Origin: Gammaproteobacteria bacterium
Lineage (GTDB): Bacteria > Pseudomonadota > Gammaproteobacteria > Xanthomonadales > Marinicellaceae
Direction of reading: 5' to 3'
DNA length: 64,000 nt
Assembly (NCBI GenBank): GCA_041395445.1
Contig: JAWLAO010000004.1
Location: 62,001-126,000 of the forward strand
Shown here piece by piece: positions 26,050 through 35,482 of the stretch (within the stretch, counting starts at the first letter, position 1; each line of letters starts with the position of its first letter). A model generated the notes under the pieces. That model saw only the letters and a list, made by a program, of their open reading frames with translations, was not told the origin of the DNA and did not search any database. The position numbers were made by a program, and so were the translations under genes.

Positions 26050-28341
26050 TTATTTTTTCTTAGCTTTGGAAAACGCTTGAGCCAGACTACCCAAGGAATT
26101 ATTTTGCTGAGAAAAATGACTTCGTTTGTTTGATGATTGATTGTCTCGTTTTTTATCCGGATGGTTCTTAGGTTTCACTGATGCTTGAGGAGTCACTCCA
26201 CTTTTAGCAGATAAAGAGATACGTTTGCGTGGAACATCCACTTCTAGAACTGTCACTTTAAGGATCTCGCCGGCTTTAACAACTTCTGAAGGATCTTTTA
26301 CAAAGTTATCAGATAGTTGTGAAATATGAACTAAACCATCTTGATGCACACCAATATCTACAAAAGCTCCAAATGCGGTGACATTGGTAACCACACCTTC
26401 AAGTTTCATACCCTCTTTTAAATCTGAAATCGTCTGCACCTCATCATCAAAAACAGCTGTTTTAAACTCTCCACGAGGGTCTCGCCCAGGCTTCTTCAAC
26501 TCAGCAATGACGTCCTTAATTGTTTCCAAACCATAATCATCATTAATGAAATCACGAGGATTCAGTTTATTGAGTTTATCCGATTTACCGATAACGTCTT
26601 CTATTTTACAGTTGAGCGAATTTACAATTTTCTCTACTAGAGGGTAGGATTCAGGATGAACTGCTGACTGATCCAAAGGTTGCTCGCCGTTTCTGATGCG
26701 TAAAAATCCGGCACATTGAGTGAACATTTTATCGCCCAAGCGTTTAACATTAAGAAGTTGCTGTCTATTGACAAAGCGCCCATTTTCATCGCGATAATTG
26801 ACGATTTCCTGAGCAACAGAATCACTGATTCCTGCCACATACTTTAATAATTCAGTTGAAGCGGTATTGACATCAACACCTACTGAGTTCACGCAATCTT
26901 CAACGGTATCTCCCAGAGCTTTGCTCAGTTGGGATTGGTTCACATCATGTTGATATTGTCCAACTCCTATGGCTTTTGGCTCAATTTTCACCAGTTCTGC
27001 CAACGGATCTTGCAAACGACGTGCAATTGAAACTGAGCCACGATAACTCACGTCCAAATCAGGAAATTCTTTAGCTGCTGTTTCTGATGCGGAATAAACA
27101 GAAGCTCCGGCTTCTGAAATCATGATTTTTTGGGCTTTAAGATCTTTATTCTGCTTCAATATTTCAGCCATCATTTGATCAGTTTCTCTGGAAGCCGTGC
27201 CATTGCCGATACTAACAAGTTCAATATTGTATTTTTTGATGAGTGATACGATTTTGACTTTAGCTTGTTCCCATTGTTTCTGTGGTGGGTGCGGAAATAT
27301 GACATCTTTATCCAGTAACTTTCCGGTTTTATCAACAATGACCACTTTAACTCCGGTTCGATAGCCTGGATCAAGACCCATTGTCGCTTTGCTTCCAGCC
27401 GGAGCTGCTAATAAAATATCTTTCATGTTGCGACTGAAAACTTTAATCGCTTCAGTGTCTGCCAGCTCCCGTATTTGATTGGTCAATTGCAATGAAAGTC
27501 TCACATGAAGTTTTGCAACCCATGACAACTCGACTGTTCGCATCAGCCATTCGGAACTTTGAACATCCCAACCTAAATGCTGTATGATTTTTGTGATTGC
27601 CGGATGTTGCTGGTTATCTGCTACCAATGCATCAATCTTTAAACTCAAAAAGCCTTCATTTCTGCCACGCAATAATGCCAAAGTGCGATGTGATGGGATT
27701 TTATTCAGCTTTTCATTGAAGTCGAAATAATCTTTAAATTTAATCGCTTCTTGTTCTTTTGAAGTAACCACCGAAGATGAAATGATAGCATTTTCCCACA
27801 TCCAGTCACGCAGTTCCTGAATCAAATTGGCATTCTCGCCAATATCCTCCAAAGCAATTTGTCTGGCACCATCTAATGCTTGCTCAACTGTTTCAATGCC
27901 TTTTTCTGCATTAATATATTTTTCTGCTAGGTTCTCAATATTAGATTTCGGATTATTTATGAGATCTTTGAGTAATGGTTCCAGTCCGGCTTTTCGGGCA
28001 ATCTGAGCCTTGGTTTCGCGTTTCTTTTTGTACGGCAAATACAAATCTTCCAGTCGTGTTTTGGTATCAGCAGCAAGGATTTCCTTTTCCAGTTCACTCG
28101 TCAGTTTGCCTTGCTCTTTTATCAACTCCAAAATTGATGAGCGTCTTTCATCCAGCTCACGCAAATAAATTAGTTTCTCCTCTAACTGTCGCAACTGTGT
28201 ATCATCAAGCCCCCCGGTCACTTCTTTGCGATAACGAGCAATAAAAGGAACGGTGTCTCCAGAATCCAGTAATTGGACAGCATGTTCAACCTGACTAGGT
28301 TTAGCATTGATGAGGTTTGCGATAATTTCTGCGTGTGTCAT
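26050..28341 (-). CDS. tex: Tex family RNA-binding transcription accessory protein
   Basis: Cytoplasmic nucleic-acid-binding protein of 763 residues. In order: a helical Tex N-terminal region (VPFIARYRKEVTGGLDD, about 30-46), a YqgF/RNase H-like domain (MGLDPGYRTGVKVVIVD), helix-hairpin-helix segments (SVGVDVNTASTELLKYVAGI) and a C-terminal S1 domain (GVVTNVTAFGAFVDIGV), then a basic tail. The ATG at 28341 (MTHAEII) matches known Tex starts; a longer frame from 28464 adds 41 residues unlike the family. It is convergent with the tonB-like gene. Confidence 0.95.
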   Translation of the reverse strand: MTHAEIIANLINAKPSQVEHAVQLLDSGDTVPFIARYRKEVTGGLDDTQLRQLEEKLIYLRELDERRSSILELIKEQGKLTSELEKEILAADTKTRLEDLYLPYKKKRETKAQIARKAGLEPLLKDLINNPKSNIENLAEKYINAEKGIETVEQALDGARQIALEDIGENANLIQELRDWMWENAIISSSVVTSKEQEAIKFKDYFDFNEKLNKIPSHRTLALLRGRNEGFLSLKIDALVADNQQHPAITKIIQHLGWDVQSSEWLMRTVELSWVAKLHVRLSLQLTNQIRELADTEAIKVFSRNMKDILLAAPAGSKATMGLDPGYRTGVKVVIVDKTGKLLDKDVIFPHPPQKQWEQAKVKIVSLIKKYNIELVSIGNGTASRETDQMMAEILKQNKDLKAQKIMISEAGASVYSASETAAKEFPDLDVSYRGSVSIARRLQDPLAELVKIEPKAIGVGQYQHDVNQSQLSKALGDTVEDCVNSVGVDVNTASTELLKYVAGISDSVAQEIVNYRDENGRFVNRQQLLNVKRLGDKMFTQCAGFLRIRNGEQPLDQSAVHPESYPLVEKIVNSLNCKIEDVIGKSDKLNKLNPRDFINDDYGLETIKDVIAELKKPGRDPRGEFKTAVFDDEVQTISDLKEGMKLEGVVTNVTAFGAFVDIGVHQDGLVHISQLSDNFVKDPSEVVKAGEILKVTVLEVDVPRKRISLSAKSGVTPQASVKPKNHPDKKRDNQSSNKRSHFSQQNNSLGSLAQAFSKAKKK

Positions 28342-28656
28342 AACGTTTGTTTTGTAATTTTCAAAAGAGTGGGAATTATAAAGAAATAAATTTAAGAATG
28401 TTTTATAAAAATATATTTTTAAATAAATCTGATGCTCTTTGGGGACTATTGCTTCGATATGCAATATTCGTCATTTCCACATAGGCTGGAATCTAGTAAA
28501 ACAATTTCATACTGAACGATAGCACTTGTATATGCACAAAAACATCACTTTACTAACAAGAATCACCCTGAAAATCACCATCTTAATTATCAATTACACA
28601 TTGTTCATTATTGATAAGAACTCGTCTCTCAAAGAGAGGAAATATATGAGTTTTAG
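28342..28656. other. Gene-free region upstream of tex
   Basis: 315 AT-rich bases between the tex start and the stop of the next minus-strand gene. The only structure I see is TTATCAAT at 28587-28594 paired with ATTGATAA at 28610-28617, and a CTCTC/GAGAG mini-hairpin near 28625-28640. Either could end the upstream minus-strand transcript, but neither has a T-run. Confidence 0.35.
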
Positions 28657-30792
28657 CTAAAAACAACTGTATTCGTAAAACCTCTTGTCCACAGTTGAAC
28701 CGTCACAATCCCAGTATATATATCCGTCATCACTCGCATGAGGAGTTATTTTGATGTATTTTCCAGACAGAGCAGGAATATCGTCGCCTATGTAGATGGT
28801 AATTTCACCATTTTTGGGGTTGTAAACCAGTTCATCGGATTGATCGAAGCGGTCGGATATGGATTCCGTATTTGGGAATGTTCCATTTTCAATATAGCTG
28901 TCTTCAATCAGGTATTTTTCTTCATTAACGGAATAAATTTTATCAGTAACCTTAGCACGAACTGTGTAGTCCCGATAGGATGGTATAGTATAGGCTGCCA
29001 AAATTCCTACACCGGCAATCATAAGCATACCTCCATTGGAAGAAAGCTGCTCAATTGGACTATATTCGTAATTCAAACTGAACATCAATGCTTCTTTGGA
29101 TGAGTCCAAAGCAAAACCAAAGCGTCCGCTTTTGGGCAAATTCAGTTGATGAGCCGTTGGCAAAGCAAACAAATCCAGCTCAGTATGGCTGTAACTGGCA
29201 AGGTATTGAAGAACATTTAAATATCCATAATAAATATCCCGGGGAGCATCGTTCACTTCTTTGCTGTATGCAATGATTGAGTTTGTAAAATCAGTATGCT
29301 GTTTATTTTTTAACCAATCTTGTAGTTTTAATTGATTGCTATAGTTGGCTCTATCTGCCAAAACCTGAGGATTATATGCTTGAATGAAATAGTCTCCTTC
29401 GGTTAAATAATAACCGTATTGTTTCACGTTCAATAGTTTTTCAATTTCGCTTTTATCTTTTTCAGAAGGAAAGATATGATTGATGAATTCATCAATCGAG
29501 AATCGAGTTTGATTGATTGGAACTCCTGCCAGTTCTTTGGTAGCAGACTCGGTTTTGAATGCCTTTGAAACCTTTTCAACAATTAACTTATGAGCATTCA
29601 TATCGTTGATTTTGCTGGCAAACCAAGTTCCCGATTCATCTGTAATAACAAGTAACTTCTGCCCATAAGTATTCATGATTTCTGACAAACTGACACCCAG
29701 ATACTCATTCACTTGCTGGATTTTTTCATCGACAACTTTTCGGATTTCAACACTTTCTGCTTCATTCATTGATAATATCAATTCATAAATTTGCTTGAGC
29801 TGTTCTTCATTCGGGACAGCAATTTGCCATACACTTCTTGGTGTTCCGGCTGTGTGTATGTCAAGTTCGGAATCCACCCTGGGAAGAAACTGTCTGAAGC
29901 CTTCATCTGGCATTTGCAATCTCACAATAAAACGACTTTTGCCTCCAATCGCTGAAGTTCCTACCCAAAGATATTCCATCTGCTCCAAAGCAAATTTGGA
30001 AACGATTGGTTTCACATGAGGAGGTATAAAGTTTTTATTGTTATGTATCAATGATTTGAAATTAACCCATAGTTCCAGATTTTTACCGGCTGCATCAACA
30101 CTATTTTCAAATTCAAAAATGGGTTTTAAATCATCTGCATGTTTCTGTTGTGACAGTATGGATTTCAGTTCATCCTTGCTGCTAGACAAACCGGCGAACA
30201 GTAAAAGTCTTCCATCTTTTTCATTAAAATAGATATACGTTGGTGTCATAGAAATGGCTAATTTGCCAAATCCTTCATTATCAAAATCATCAATAATTTG
30301 AATTTGTCCACCGGATTTGTTTTTCCATAACTTGAGTAAAATATCGAGTTGTGACAAAGAAGTGTTCCGAAGAGTCGTTGCAATCAAAGTGTTCGGAACC
30401 GGCCTTCCATCAGCTGATTTAACAAACGCGACTTCAAGTGGAGAAACCATATTTTGAATAATCGTTTCAACAAGTGGACGCATATCGCTTGGCAAGAGTT
30501 TTAAATAAGAATCCTGCAATCCTTTTTTAAAACTATCAATTTGTTGCACATGATTTTGATTTGATTGTACAGGGTATAAAACATCCGCTTTTTCTTCAAA
30601 AAACATCTGCCAGATTGTAGGTATTCGCAAATAAGCAAAAGTTTCTGCCGGCAATTTATTTCTCAGCCATGAAACATTTTGTATTCCTTTAGGTGGAACG
30701 GCACTCTCAACAGATTGAGAACTCGTTGAATTATCGCACGCAGTTAGAAAAACCATTAGTGCAAAAAAGGATGCCAAAATTGTTCTTTTCAT
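28657..30792 (-). CDS. Large lipoprotein with C-terminal type IV pilin-like domain
   Basis: Predicted lipoprotein of 711 residues with lipobox FLTAC (Cys19). Residues about 30-575 form a long region with no enzyme motif I recognise, opening with LPAETFAYLRIP and containing several repeat-like WVGTSA/FVRLQMP segments, reminiscent of DUF3352-type proteins. From about residue 588 a hydrophobic helix (AGVGILAAYTIPSYRDYTVR) reproduces the start of a mature type IV pilin. It is followed by a pilin-like globular part with a late cysteine pair (WDCDG and YSC). The prepilin peptidase site and Glu5 are missing, so it is probably not processed as a pilin. Confidence 0.65.
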   Translation of the reverse strand: MKRTILASFFALMVFLTACDNSTSSQSVESAVPPKGIQNVSWLRNKLPAETFAYLRIPTIWQMFFEEKADVLYPVQSNQNHVQQIDSFKKGLQDSYLKLLPSDMRPLVETIIQNMVSPLEVAFVKSADGRPVPNTLIATTLRNTSLSQLDILLKLWKNKSGGQIQIIDDFDNEGFGKLAISMTPTYIYFNEKDGRLLLFAGLSSSKDELKSILSQQKHADDLKPIFEFENSVDAAGKNLELWVNFKSLIHNNKNFIPPHVKPIVSKFALEQMEYLWVGTSAIGGKSRFIVRLQMPDEGFRQFLPRVDSELDIHTAGTPRSVWQIAVPNEEQLKQIYELILSMNEAESVEIRKVVDEKIQQVNEYLGVSLSEIMNTYGQKLLVITDESGTWFASKINDMNAHKLIVEKVSKAFKTESATKELAGVPINQTRFSIDEFINHIFPSEKDKSEIEKLLNVKQYGYYLTEGDYFIQAYNPQVLADRANYSNQLKLQDWLKNKQHTDFTNSIIAYSKEVNDAPRDIYYGYLNVLQYLASYSHTELDLFALPTAHQLNLPKSGRFGFALDSSKEALMFSLNYEYSPIEQLSSNGGMLMIAGVGILAAYTIPSYRDYTVRAKVTDKIYSVNEEKYLIEDSYIENGTFPNTESISDRFDQSDELVYNPKNGEITIYIGDDIPALSGKYIKITPHASDDGYIYWDCDGSTVDKRFYEYSCF

Positions 30793-30844
30793 AATTGTTC
30801 AACCATTCGTAGATAGTTTATTATGAATTGAACCAAACTTTGGT

Positions 30845-31678
30845 TCAAGTTATAGCTAAACGAATTGTTTCTTTGCTTATCTCGATGAGTTTTTTCTTGT
30901 ATAAAGTGCCGAGGGCACGCTTATAACTGGCTTTAGATACATTCCACTTGTTATAAATTTCTTGAGGTGGAGTTTTGTCGGTCATGTGGGAAACACCTTG
31001 ATTTTCTTTTAAATCATCAAGGATTCTTTGTGCCAAATCATCCAGTTTTTGTGAGTCCGGCAATACAAATCCAATATTAATTTTACCGTCATCTCGAATT
31101 TGTTTGATAAATCCTTTCAGTTGTTGCCCCAATTTGATTGGTTTGAAAACTTCAGAGTGATGAATAAGTCCCAAATGTGTTTGGTTGATTACTGCTTTAA
31201 AACCAAGTTTGGACTTTCCACAAATTAGCAAATCAACTTCCTGATTGACTTTGAAATCGGTATTTTTTTCAGATAGGAATTTACTCAATCGCAAAGAACC
31301 GACCAATCGTTTGGATGCTTTATCACTGTATAAATAAATTGAATAATACAATCCCGGAAAAACTTTATAGGGTTGCTCGGCATAAGGAACAAGTAACTCT
31401 TTGGGCATTCCCCAGTCAAAAAAAGCCCCAAATTTATTCACATCGGCACATTTTAAATAAGCACATTGATGCAATTCAATCTTGGGACTAGCCAAAGTGG
31501 CAACTGCATGGTTATTATCCAGATAAACAAAGACTTTTAGTTTCTCACCCACATTATATTTTTCAGTCAAATTTTTTCCAAAACACGAAAGTGGGCCGTG
31601 CTCTTTTCCATCAAATATTATTTCTTTATCAGAAACATCGAGTATTTCTAAAGCGTTTAATTTCCCTGGGGTGATCAT
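30845..31678 (-). CDS. CvfB-like S1 RNA-binding protein
   Basis: Cytoplasmic RNA-binding protein of 277 residues resembling CvfB/YitL. Three S1-type beta-barrels are suggested by CADVNKFGAFFDWGMPKELL (about 75-94) and by similar segments around 10-60 and 155-205. The C terminus is a winged-helix domain (about 215-277, TPPQEIYNKWNVSKASYKRA). CvfB affects virulence gene expression in Staphylococcus; the role here is unknown. It is divergent from hemF. Confidence 0.8.
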   Translation of the reverse strand: MITPGKLNALEILDVSDKEIIFDGKEHGPLSCFGKNLTEKYNVGEKLKVFVYLDNNHAVATLASPKIELHQCAYLKCADVNKFGAFFDWGMPKELLVPYAEQPYKVFPGLYYSIYLYSDKASKRLVGSLRLSKFLSEKNTDFKVNQEVDLLICGKSKLGFKAVINQTHLGLIHHSEVFKPIKLGQQLKGFIKQIRDDGKINIGFVLPDSQKLDDLAQRILDDLKENQGVSHMTDKTPPQEIYNKWNVSKASYKRALGTLYKKKLIEISKETIRLAIT

Positions 31679-31847
31679 TATGAGTTTGTTATGACTTGAA
31701 GCCTCAATTATATAGCGATTACTCGAAAAATCGCTGAAATATTATTTTCATTCTGAATTTAGGTTGGTTTTCTTTGATATTCACCTTCATTTACAAAATC
31801 TATGTTGTCCTTAAGTTATAATTGCCCTTTTGAACACGCAATATTTT

Positions 31848-32753
31848 ATGAACGACCAACAGTTTCAACAAGTTCTTGAATATTTAAAGAAATTACAAGA
31901 TCAAATTTGTAGTGCTTTTGAAGAAATTGATACGAGTGCTTTTAAACAAGACCAATGGCAACATGCCAATGGTGGCGGTGGTCGCACTCGTGTTCTCCGT
32001 GGTGACATTTTTGAATCCGCCGGTGTGAACTTTTCTCACGTTAAAGGTGATAAATTACCGGCTTCGGCAACTGCAAAAAGACCCGAATTAGCCGGTTGTG
32101 GTTTTGAGGCATCCGGTGTCTCTCTGGTAATTCATCCTGATAATCCTTTCATTCCGACTTCCCACGCCAATGTTCGGGTTTTTCGTACTACAGGCAGCGA
32201 AGAAAGCAAATGGTGGTTTGGTGGTGGCTTTGATTTAACACCTTTTTACCCTTTTGATGAAGACATTATTCATTGGCATAAAGTTGCTAAACAGGCGTGT
32301 GAACCATTCGGCAAAGATGTTTATAGCAAATATAAAAAGTGGTGTGATGAGTATTTCTATTTGAAACACCGCAAGGAAACTCGGGGTGTTGGTGGTCTGT
32401 TTTTTGATGATTTGAATGAATGGGGTTTTGAAAAATGCTTTGAATTTATGCAAGCTGTTGGTAATGCCTATTTAAAGGCTTATATGCCGATTGTTGAAAA
32501 AAGGAAAAACACTAGCTTTTCAGAAAAGCATAAAAACTTCCAAAAATATCGTCGTGGTCGGTATGTGGAATTTAATCTCGTATATGATCGAGGTACTTTA
32601 TTTGGTTTACAATCCGGTGGTCGAACAGAATCCATCCTGATGTCAATGCCACCCGAAGTCTCTTTCAGATATAATTACCAACCTGATGAGGGTAGTGAAG
32701 AGGGCAAATTATATGAGTATTTATCACCAAAAGATTGGTTAGTATATGACTGA
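31848..32753 (+). CDS. hemF: Oxygen-dependent coproporphyrinogen III oxidase
   Basis: Converts coproporphyrinogen III to protoporphyrinogen IX with O2. Similarity to E. coli HemF is very strong from start to end: GGGGRTRVL, NFSHVKGDKLPASATAKRPE, VSLVIHPDNPFIPTSHANVR, WWFGGGFDLTPFYPF, KHRKETRGVGGLFFDDL, RRGRYVEFNL and GGRTESILMSMPP. The start is put at ATG 31848 (MNDQQFQQ), which aligns with HemF N termini; an in-frame TTG at 31830 adds six residues. 301 residues is normal. fieF overlaps the stop by 8 bp. Confidence 0.97.
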   Translation: MNDQQFQQVLEYLKKLQDQICSAFEEIDTSAFKQDQWQHANGGGGRTRVLRGDIFESAGVNFSHVKGDKLPASATAKRPELAGCGFEASGVSLVIHPDNPFIPTSHANVRVFRTTGSEESKWWFGGGFDLTPFYPFDEDIIHWHKVAKQACEPFGKDVYSKYKKWCDEYFYLKHRKETRGVGGLFFDDLNEWGFEKCFEFMQAVGNAYLKAYMPIVEKRKNTSFSEKHKNFQKYRRGRYVEFNLVYDRGTLFGLQSGGRTESILMSMPPEVSFRYNYQPDEGSEEGKLYEYLSPKDWLVYD

Positions 32754-33621
32754 ACACGCCAAGTTACTTAGAAGAGTCACATCTGCATCCGTTGCGGTTG
32801 CTTTAATTCTTATTGTTGCAAAAGCGATTGCATGGTATTTGTCAGGGTCTGTCGGAATTATGGCTTCACTTATTGATTCATTAATGGACTCGTTTGCCTC
32901 ATTGATTAACTTATTTGCTGTTCGCTATGCATTACAACCGGCAGATGATGATCATCACTTTGGTCATGGGAAGGCGGAGCCACTTGCAGGTCTGGCACAA
33001 GCCAGTTTTATTGCCGGTTCAGCATTCTTTTTGATATTTAATGCTATTGGAAGATTACAAAACCCTCAACCTCTTGTTCATGGAAATATCAGTATGATTG
33101 TGATGGTCTTCTCCATTGTTCTTACTTTGTTATTGGTTTTATACCAAAGACACGTTGTAAAAATCACCAATAATTTGGCAATTAAAGCGGACTCATTACA
33201 TTATGTGAGCGATTTATTAACTAATCTCAGCATATTATTGGCAATTTTCCTCACACTGAAAGGTTATTTATGGGCTGATGCTGTGTTTGCATTAGCAATT
33301 GCTGTCTATATTTTTAAAAGTGCTTATGAAATTGGTAATGATGCTTTTCATCAACTTATGGATAAAAAATTGGATGATGAAACCGAGGCATTGATAATAA
33401 AAGCCATCGAAGAAACCAAAGACGCATTAGGCTACCATGATTTTCGCACCAGACAATCGGGAAAAAATAAGTTTATTCAGTTTCACCTGGAACTTGATAA
33501 CTCGTTAAGTCTTCTACAAGCCCACGCTATTGCTGATGTGTTGGAAAAAAAAATCTCTGCTTTAATTCCCGATGCCGAAGTTATCATTCATGAGGATCCA
33601 ATCCATGCAGTAAAAAAATAA
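32746..33621 (+). CDS. fieF: Cation diffusion facilitator, FieF-like
   Basis: Inner-membrane proton-coupled exporter of divalent metals (Zn2+/Fe2+ in E. coli FieF). Six membrane helices are followed by a cytoplasmic domain. The transport-site residues are in SLIDSLMDSFASL and in DSLHYVSDLLTN. The intermembrane HFGHGKAEPLAGLAQ loop is diagnostic. Its ATG overlaps the hemF stop by 8 bp, coupling haem synthesis to a metal exporter. A hairpin follows directly. Confidence 0.92.
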   Translation: MTEHAKLLRRVTSASVAVALILIVAKAIAWYLSGSVGIMASLIDSLMDSFASLINLFAVRYALQPADDDHHFGHGKAEPLAGLAQASFIAGSAFFLIFNAIGRLQNPQPLVHGNISMIVMVFSIVLTLLLVLYQRHVVKITNNLAIKADSLHYVSDLLTNLSILLAIFLTLKGYLWADAVFALAIAVYIFKSAYEIGNDAFHQLMDKKLDDETEALIIKAIEETKDALGYHDFRTRQSGKNKFIQFHLELDNSLSLLQAHAIADVLEKKISALIPDAEVIIHEDPIHAVKK

Positions 33622-33649
33622 CCGAGAATACACGCAAACTCGGTTATTT
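33616..33649. terminator. Bidirectional terminator after fieF
   Basis: AAATAACCGAG at 33616-33626 pairs perfectly with CTCGGTTATTT at 33639-33649 (11-bp stem, 12-base loop). The left arm covers the fieF stop and the opposite side is 5 bp from the end of the converging gene, so it can serve both. Confidence 0.7.
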
Positions 33650-33653
33650 CTAT

Positions 33654-34640
33654 CTATTTATTCAATTGGCTGATGAGTGACTGAACAATTGTCTGACGAC
33701 GCATGATTTTTTCTTGTTCTGACTTGCTAAACTCTGATAAAGATTTTGTGTTTGTTGGTACTGTAATTTTATCTGCCAAACCTTGATTCGCTTCCTTCGA
33801 TGTTTTTAAATTTGAACTGCTTGGACCAACTCCGGTTTCAATAAAAGAGCGGCTGGCTGTTCTGAAACCTCTAACCGGATAGAATATGTTATTATGCCCG
33901 CCATTTTTGGGATAAAGTTCTGCGACTCCATCAAATTGATTGAGACCTACATCCAGATAATAGGCTAACCAATAGTTATCACTATCATCAACTACTATTA
34001 ACAATTGCTTGCTTTCAGTATCAAACAATGCTGCCATTTCATGATAGTTATAAGAAAAACTTGAACAAAATCCATCAACGGTATTATCCGGGCGACAACC
34101 TTCTACATATTTGTCTCCGTCTTCAAAGAAGGTATTATCAAATATCAGCACATCACCATTGAAAGGAAAATCCACACCCGTACTTGAGAAATCAATAACA
34201 GCTTGCCATTCACCCAGCATTTTTGTCACTTCATCCCCTAGAATAAAATTAAATCGCTTAATAAATCGTTGCTCACCACGAAATTGGATTTTTCCGGTTG
34301 TTTCCGTTAAAAATTCTATTGTTATCGGTCCACCCTCACCAATTAATGTAATTGGTTCGGAATAATCGCAGTCAATGCAAGGTCCGTTATATGTGTAATT
34401 CAATTCTGTATCAAATAAAGCGTTACCATCCAACGTCTTGCCGGCTGTGTACCAAGTAGGGACTCCAAACTCATCATAAACATACAATGCAACGAACATA
34501 AAGTTATCCTGTATTTCTATTGAATAACCCGTTCCTGGCACTCCGGGGCTAATCCAAAACCCCGATTCCGGAGTGAAACTCTTCGCATTAAGTGATAAAA
34601 GCATCATTGTGATTAATAACGTTTTATAAAAAATCCGCAT
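33654..34640 (-). CDS. Uncharacterised exported protein
   Basis: 328 residues with a signal peptide (about 1-22). The N-terminal part has the pattern SGFWISPGVPGTGYSIEIQD followed by FVALYVYDEFGVPTWYTA. I know this as a recurring extracellular module of unknown function in Xanthomonadales-type bacteria, where an E-S-G-x-x-x-x-x-Q-x-D-x-x-F-x-x-W-Y-x-Y core is common. Cysteine pairs (PCIDCD; GCRPDN/FCSSF) suggest disulfides. The last 60 residues are polar and low in structure. It is convergent with fieF and shares its terminator. Confidence 0.5.
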   Translation of the reverse strand: MRIFYKTLLITMMLLSLNAKSFTPESGFWISPGVPGTGYSIEIQDNFMFVALYVYDEFGVPTWYTAGKTLDGNALFDTELNYTYNGPCIDCDYSEPITLIGEGGPITIEFLTETTGKIQFRGEQRFIKRFNFILGDEVTKMLGEWQAVIDFSSTGVDFPFNGDVLIFDNTFFEDGDKYVEGCRPDNTVDGFCSSFSYNYHEMAALFDTESKQLLIVVDDSDNYWLAYYLDVGLNQFDGVAELYPKNGGHNNIFYPVRGFRTASRSFIETGVGPSSSNLKTSKEANQGLADKITVPTNTKSLSEFSKSEQEKIMRRQTIVQSLISQLNK

Positions 34641-34705
34641 TATTTGCTCCTGTATGTATCAATATTGGTATATTATGCCAAACTTTCTGAATCAAGAATG
34701 AACAG

Positions 34706-35482
34706 ATGATAGACATTGGAGCGAATTTAACACACGAAAGTTTCAAAAAAGATATTGAAGATGTCATAAAAAGCGCAGTCGATGCCGGAGTAACAGCGAT
34801 GATTGTGACTGGCTCGAATGAACAATGCTCCAGAGATGCGTTTGCTTTAACTCAGGAATTTCCGGATTATTTATATTCAACAGTTGGCATCCATCCTCAT
34901 CATGCCGATGAATATACCGGTGAAACGGAAGATCTAATTCTAGAATTAATTAAACACAAAAAAGTGGTTGCCATCGGTGAAACCGGCTTGGATTATTTTC
35001 GAGATATTTCACCACGTCCGGCACAAATTTTCTCTTTTGAACAACATATCAAACTGGCAATAGAAACTCAATCACCCATGTTTTTGCATCAAAGAGATTC
35101 TCATCCAGACTTTTACCCTATACTCAAAGAACATAGAGACAATCTCGAAAATGTCGTTGTTCATTGTTTTACCGATAATAAACACGCTCTTTTTGATTAT
35201 CTGGATTTAGACTGTCATATTGGCATCACAGGTTGGATTTGTGATGAAAGACGAGGATTACACTTAAGAGAACTAGTGAAAAACATTCCTTCAAGCCGCC
35301 TGATGATTGAAACCGACTCTCCATATCTAATTCCCAGAGATTTAAAATTAAAAACTCGAAGGAATGAACCACAGCACTTACCTCATATTGCTAAAGTGGT
35401 TGCCACATTACGAGGTGACGACTTAAGTGTTTTTATCCAGAGGTGTGAAAAAACCACTAAGGAGTTTTTTCATTTATCTTGA
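34706..35482 (+). CDS. tatD: TatD family 3'-5' DNase
   Basis: Metal-dependent TIM-barrel hydrolase, close to E. coli TatD itself rather than YcfH/YjjV: DIGANLTHESFKKD at the N terminus (the usual His-x-His is absent, as in TatD proper), GIHPHHADEY, IGETGLDYFR, HQRDSHPDFY, VVHCFTDN, ITGWICDERRGLHLRELV, and ETDSPYLIPRDL. 258 residues. The 3' end overlaps the convergent CAP-domain gene by 13 bp. Confidence 0.93.
   Translation: MIDIGANLTHESFKKDIEDVIKSAVDAGVTAMIVTGSNEQCSRDAFALTQEFPDYLYSTVGIHPHHADEYTGETEDLILELIKHKKVVAIGETGLDYFRDISPRPAQIFSFEQHIKLAIETQSPMFLHQRDSHPDFYPILKEHRDNLENVVVHCFTDNKHALFDYLDLDCHIGITGWICDERRGLHLRELVKNIPSSRLMIETDSPYLIPRDLKLKTRRNEPQHLPHIAKVVATLRGDDLSVFIQRCEKTTKEFFHLS

Noticed and set aside
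28342..28464. 41-residue extension of Tex
   Set aside because: Family members start at MTHAEII-like sequence; the extension is AT-rich and hydrophobic by chance.
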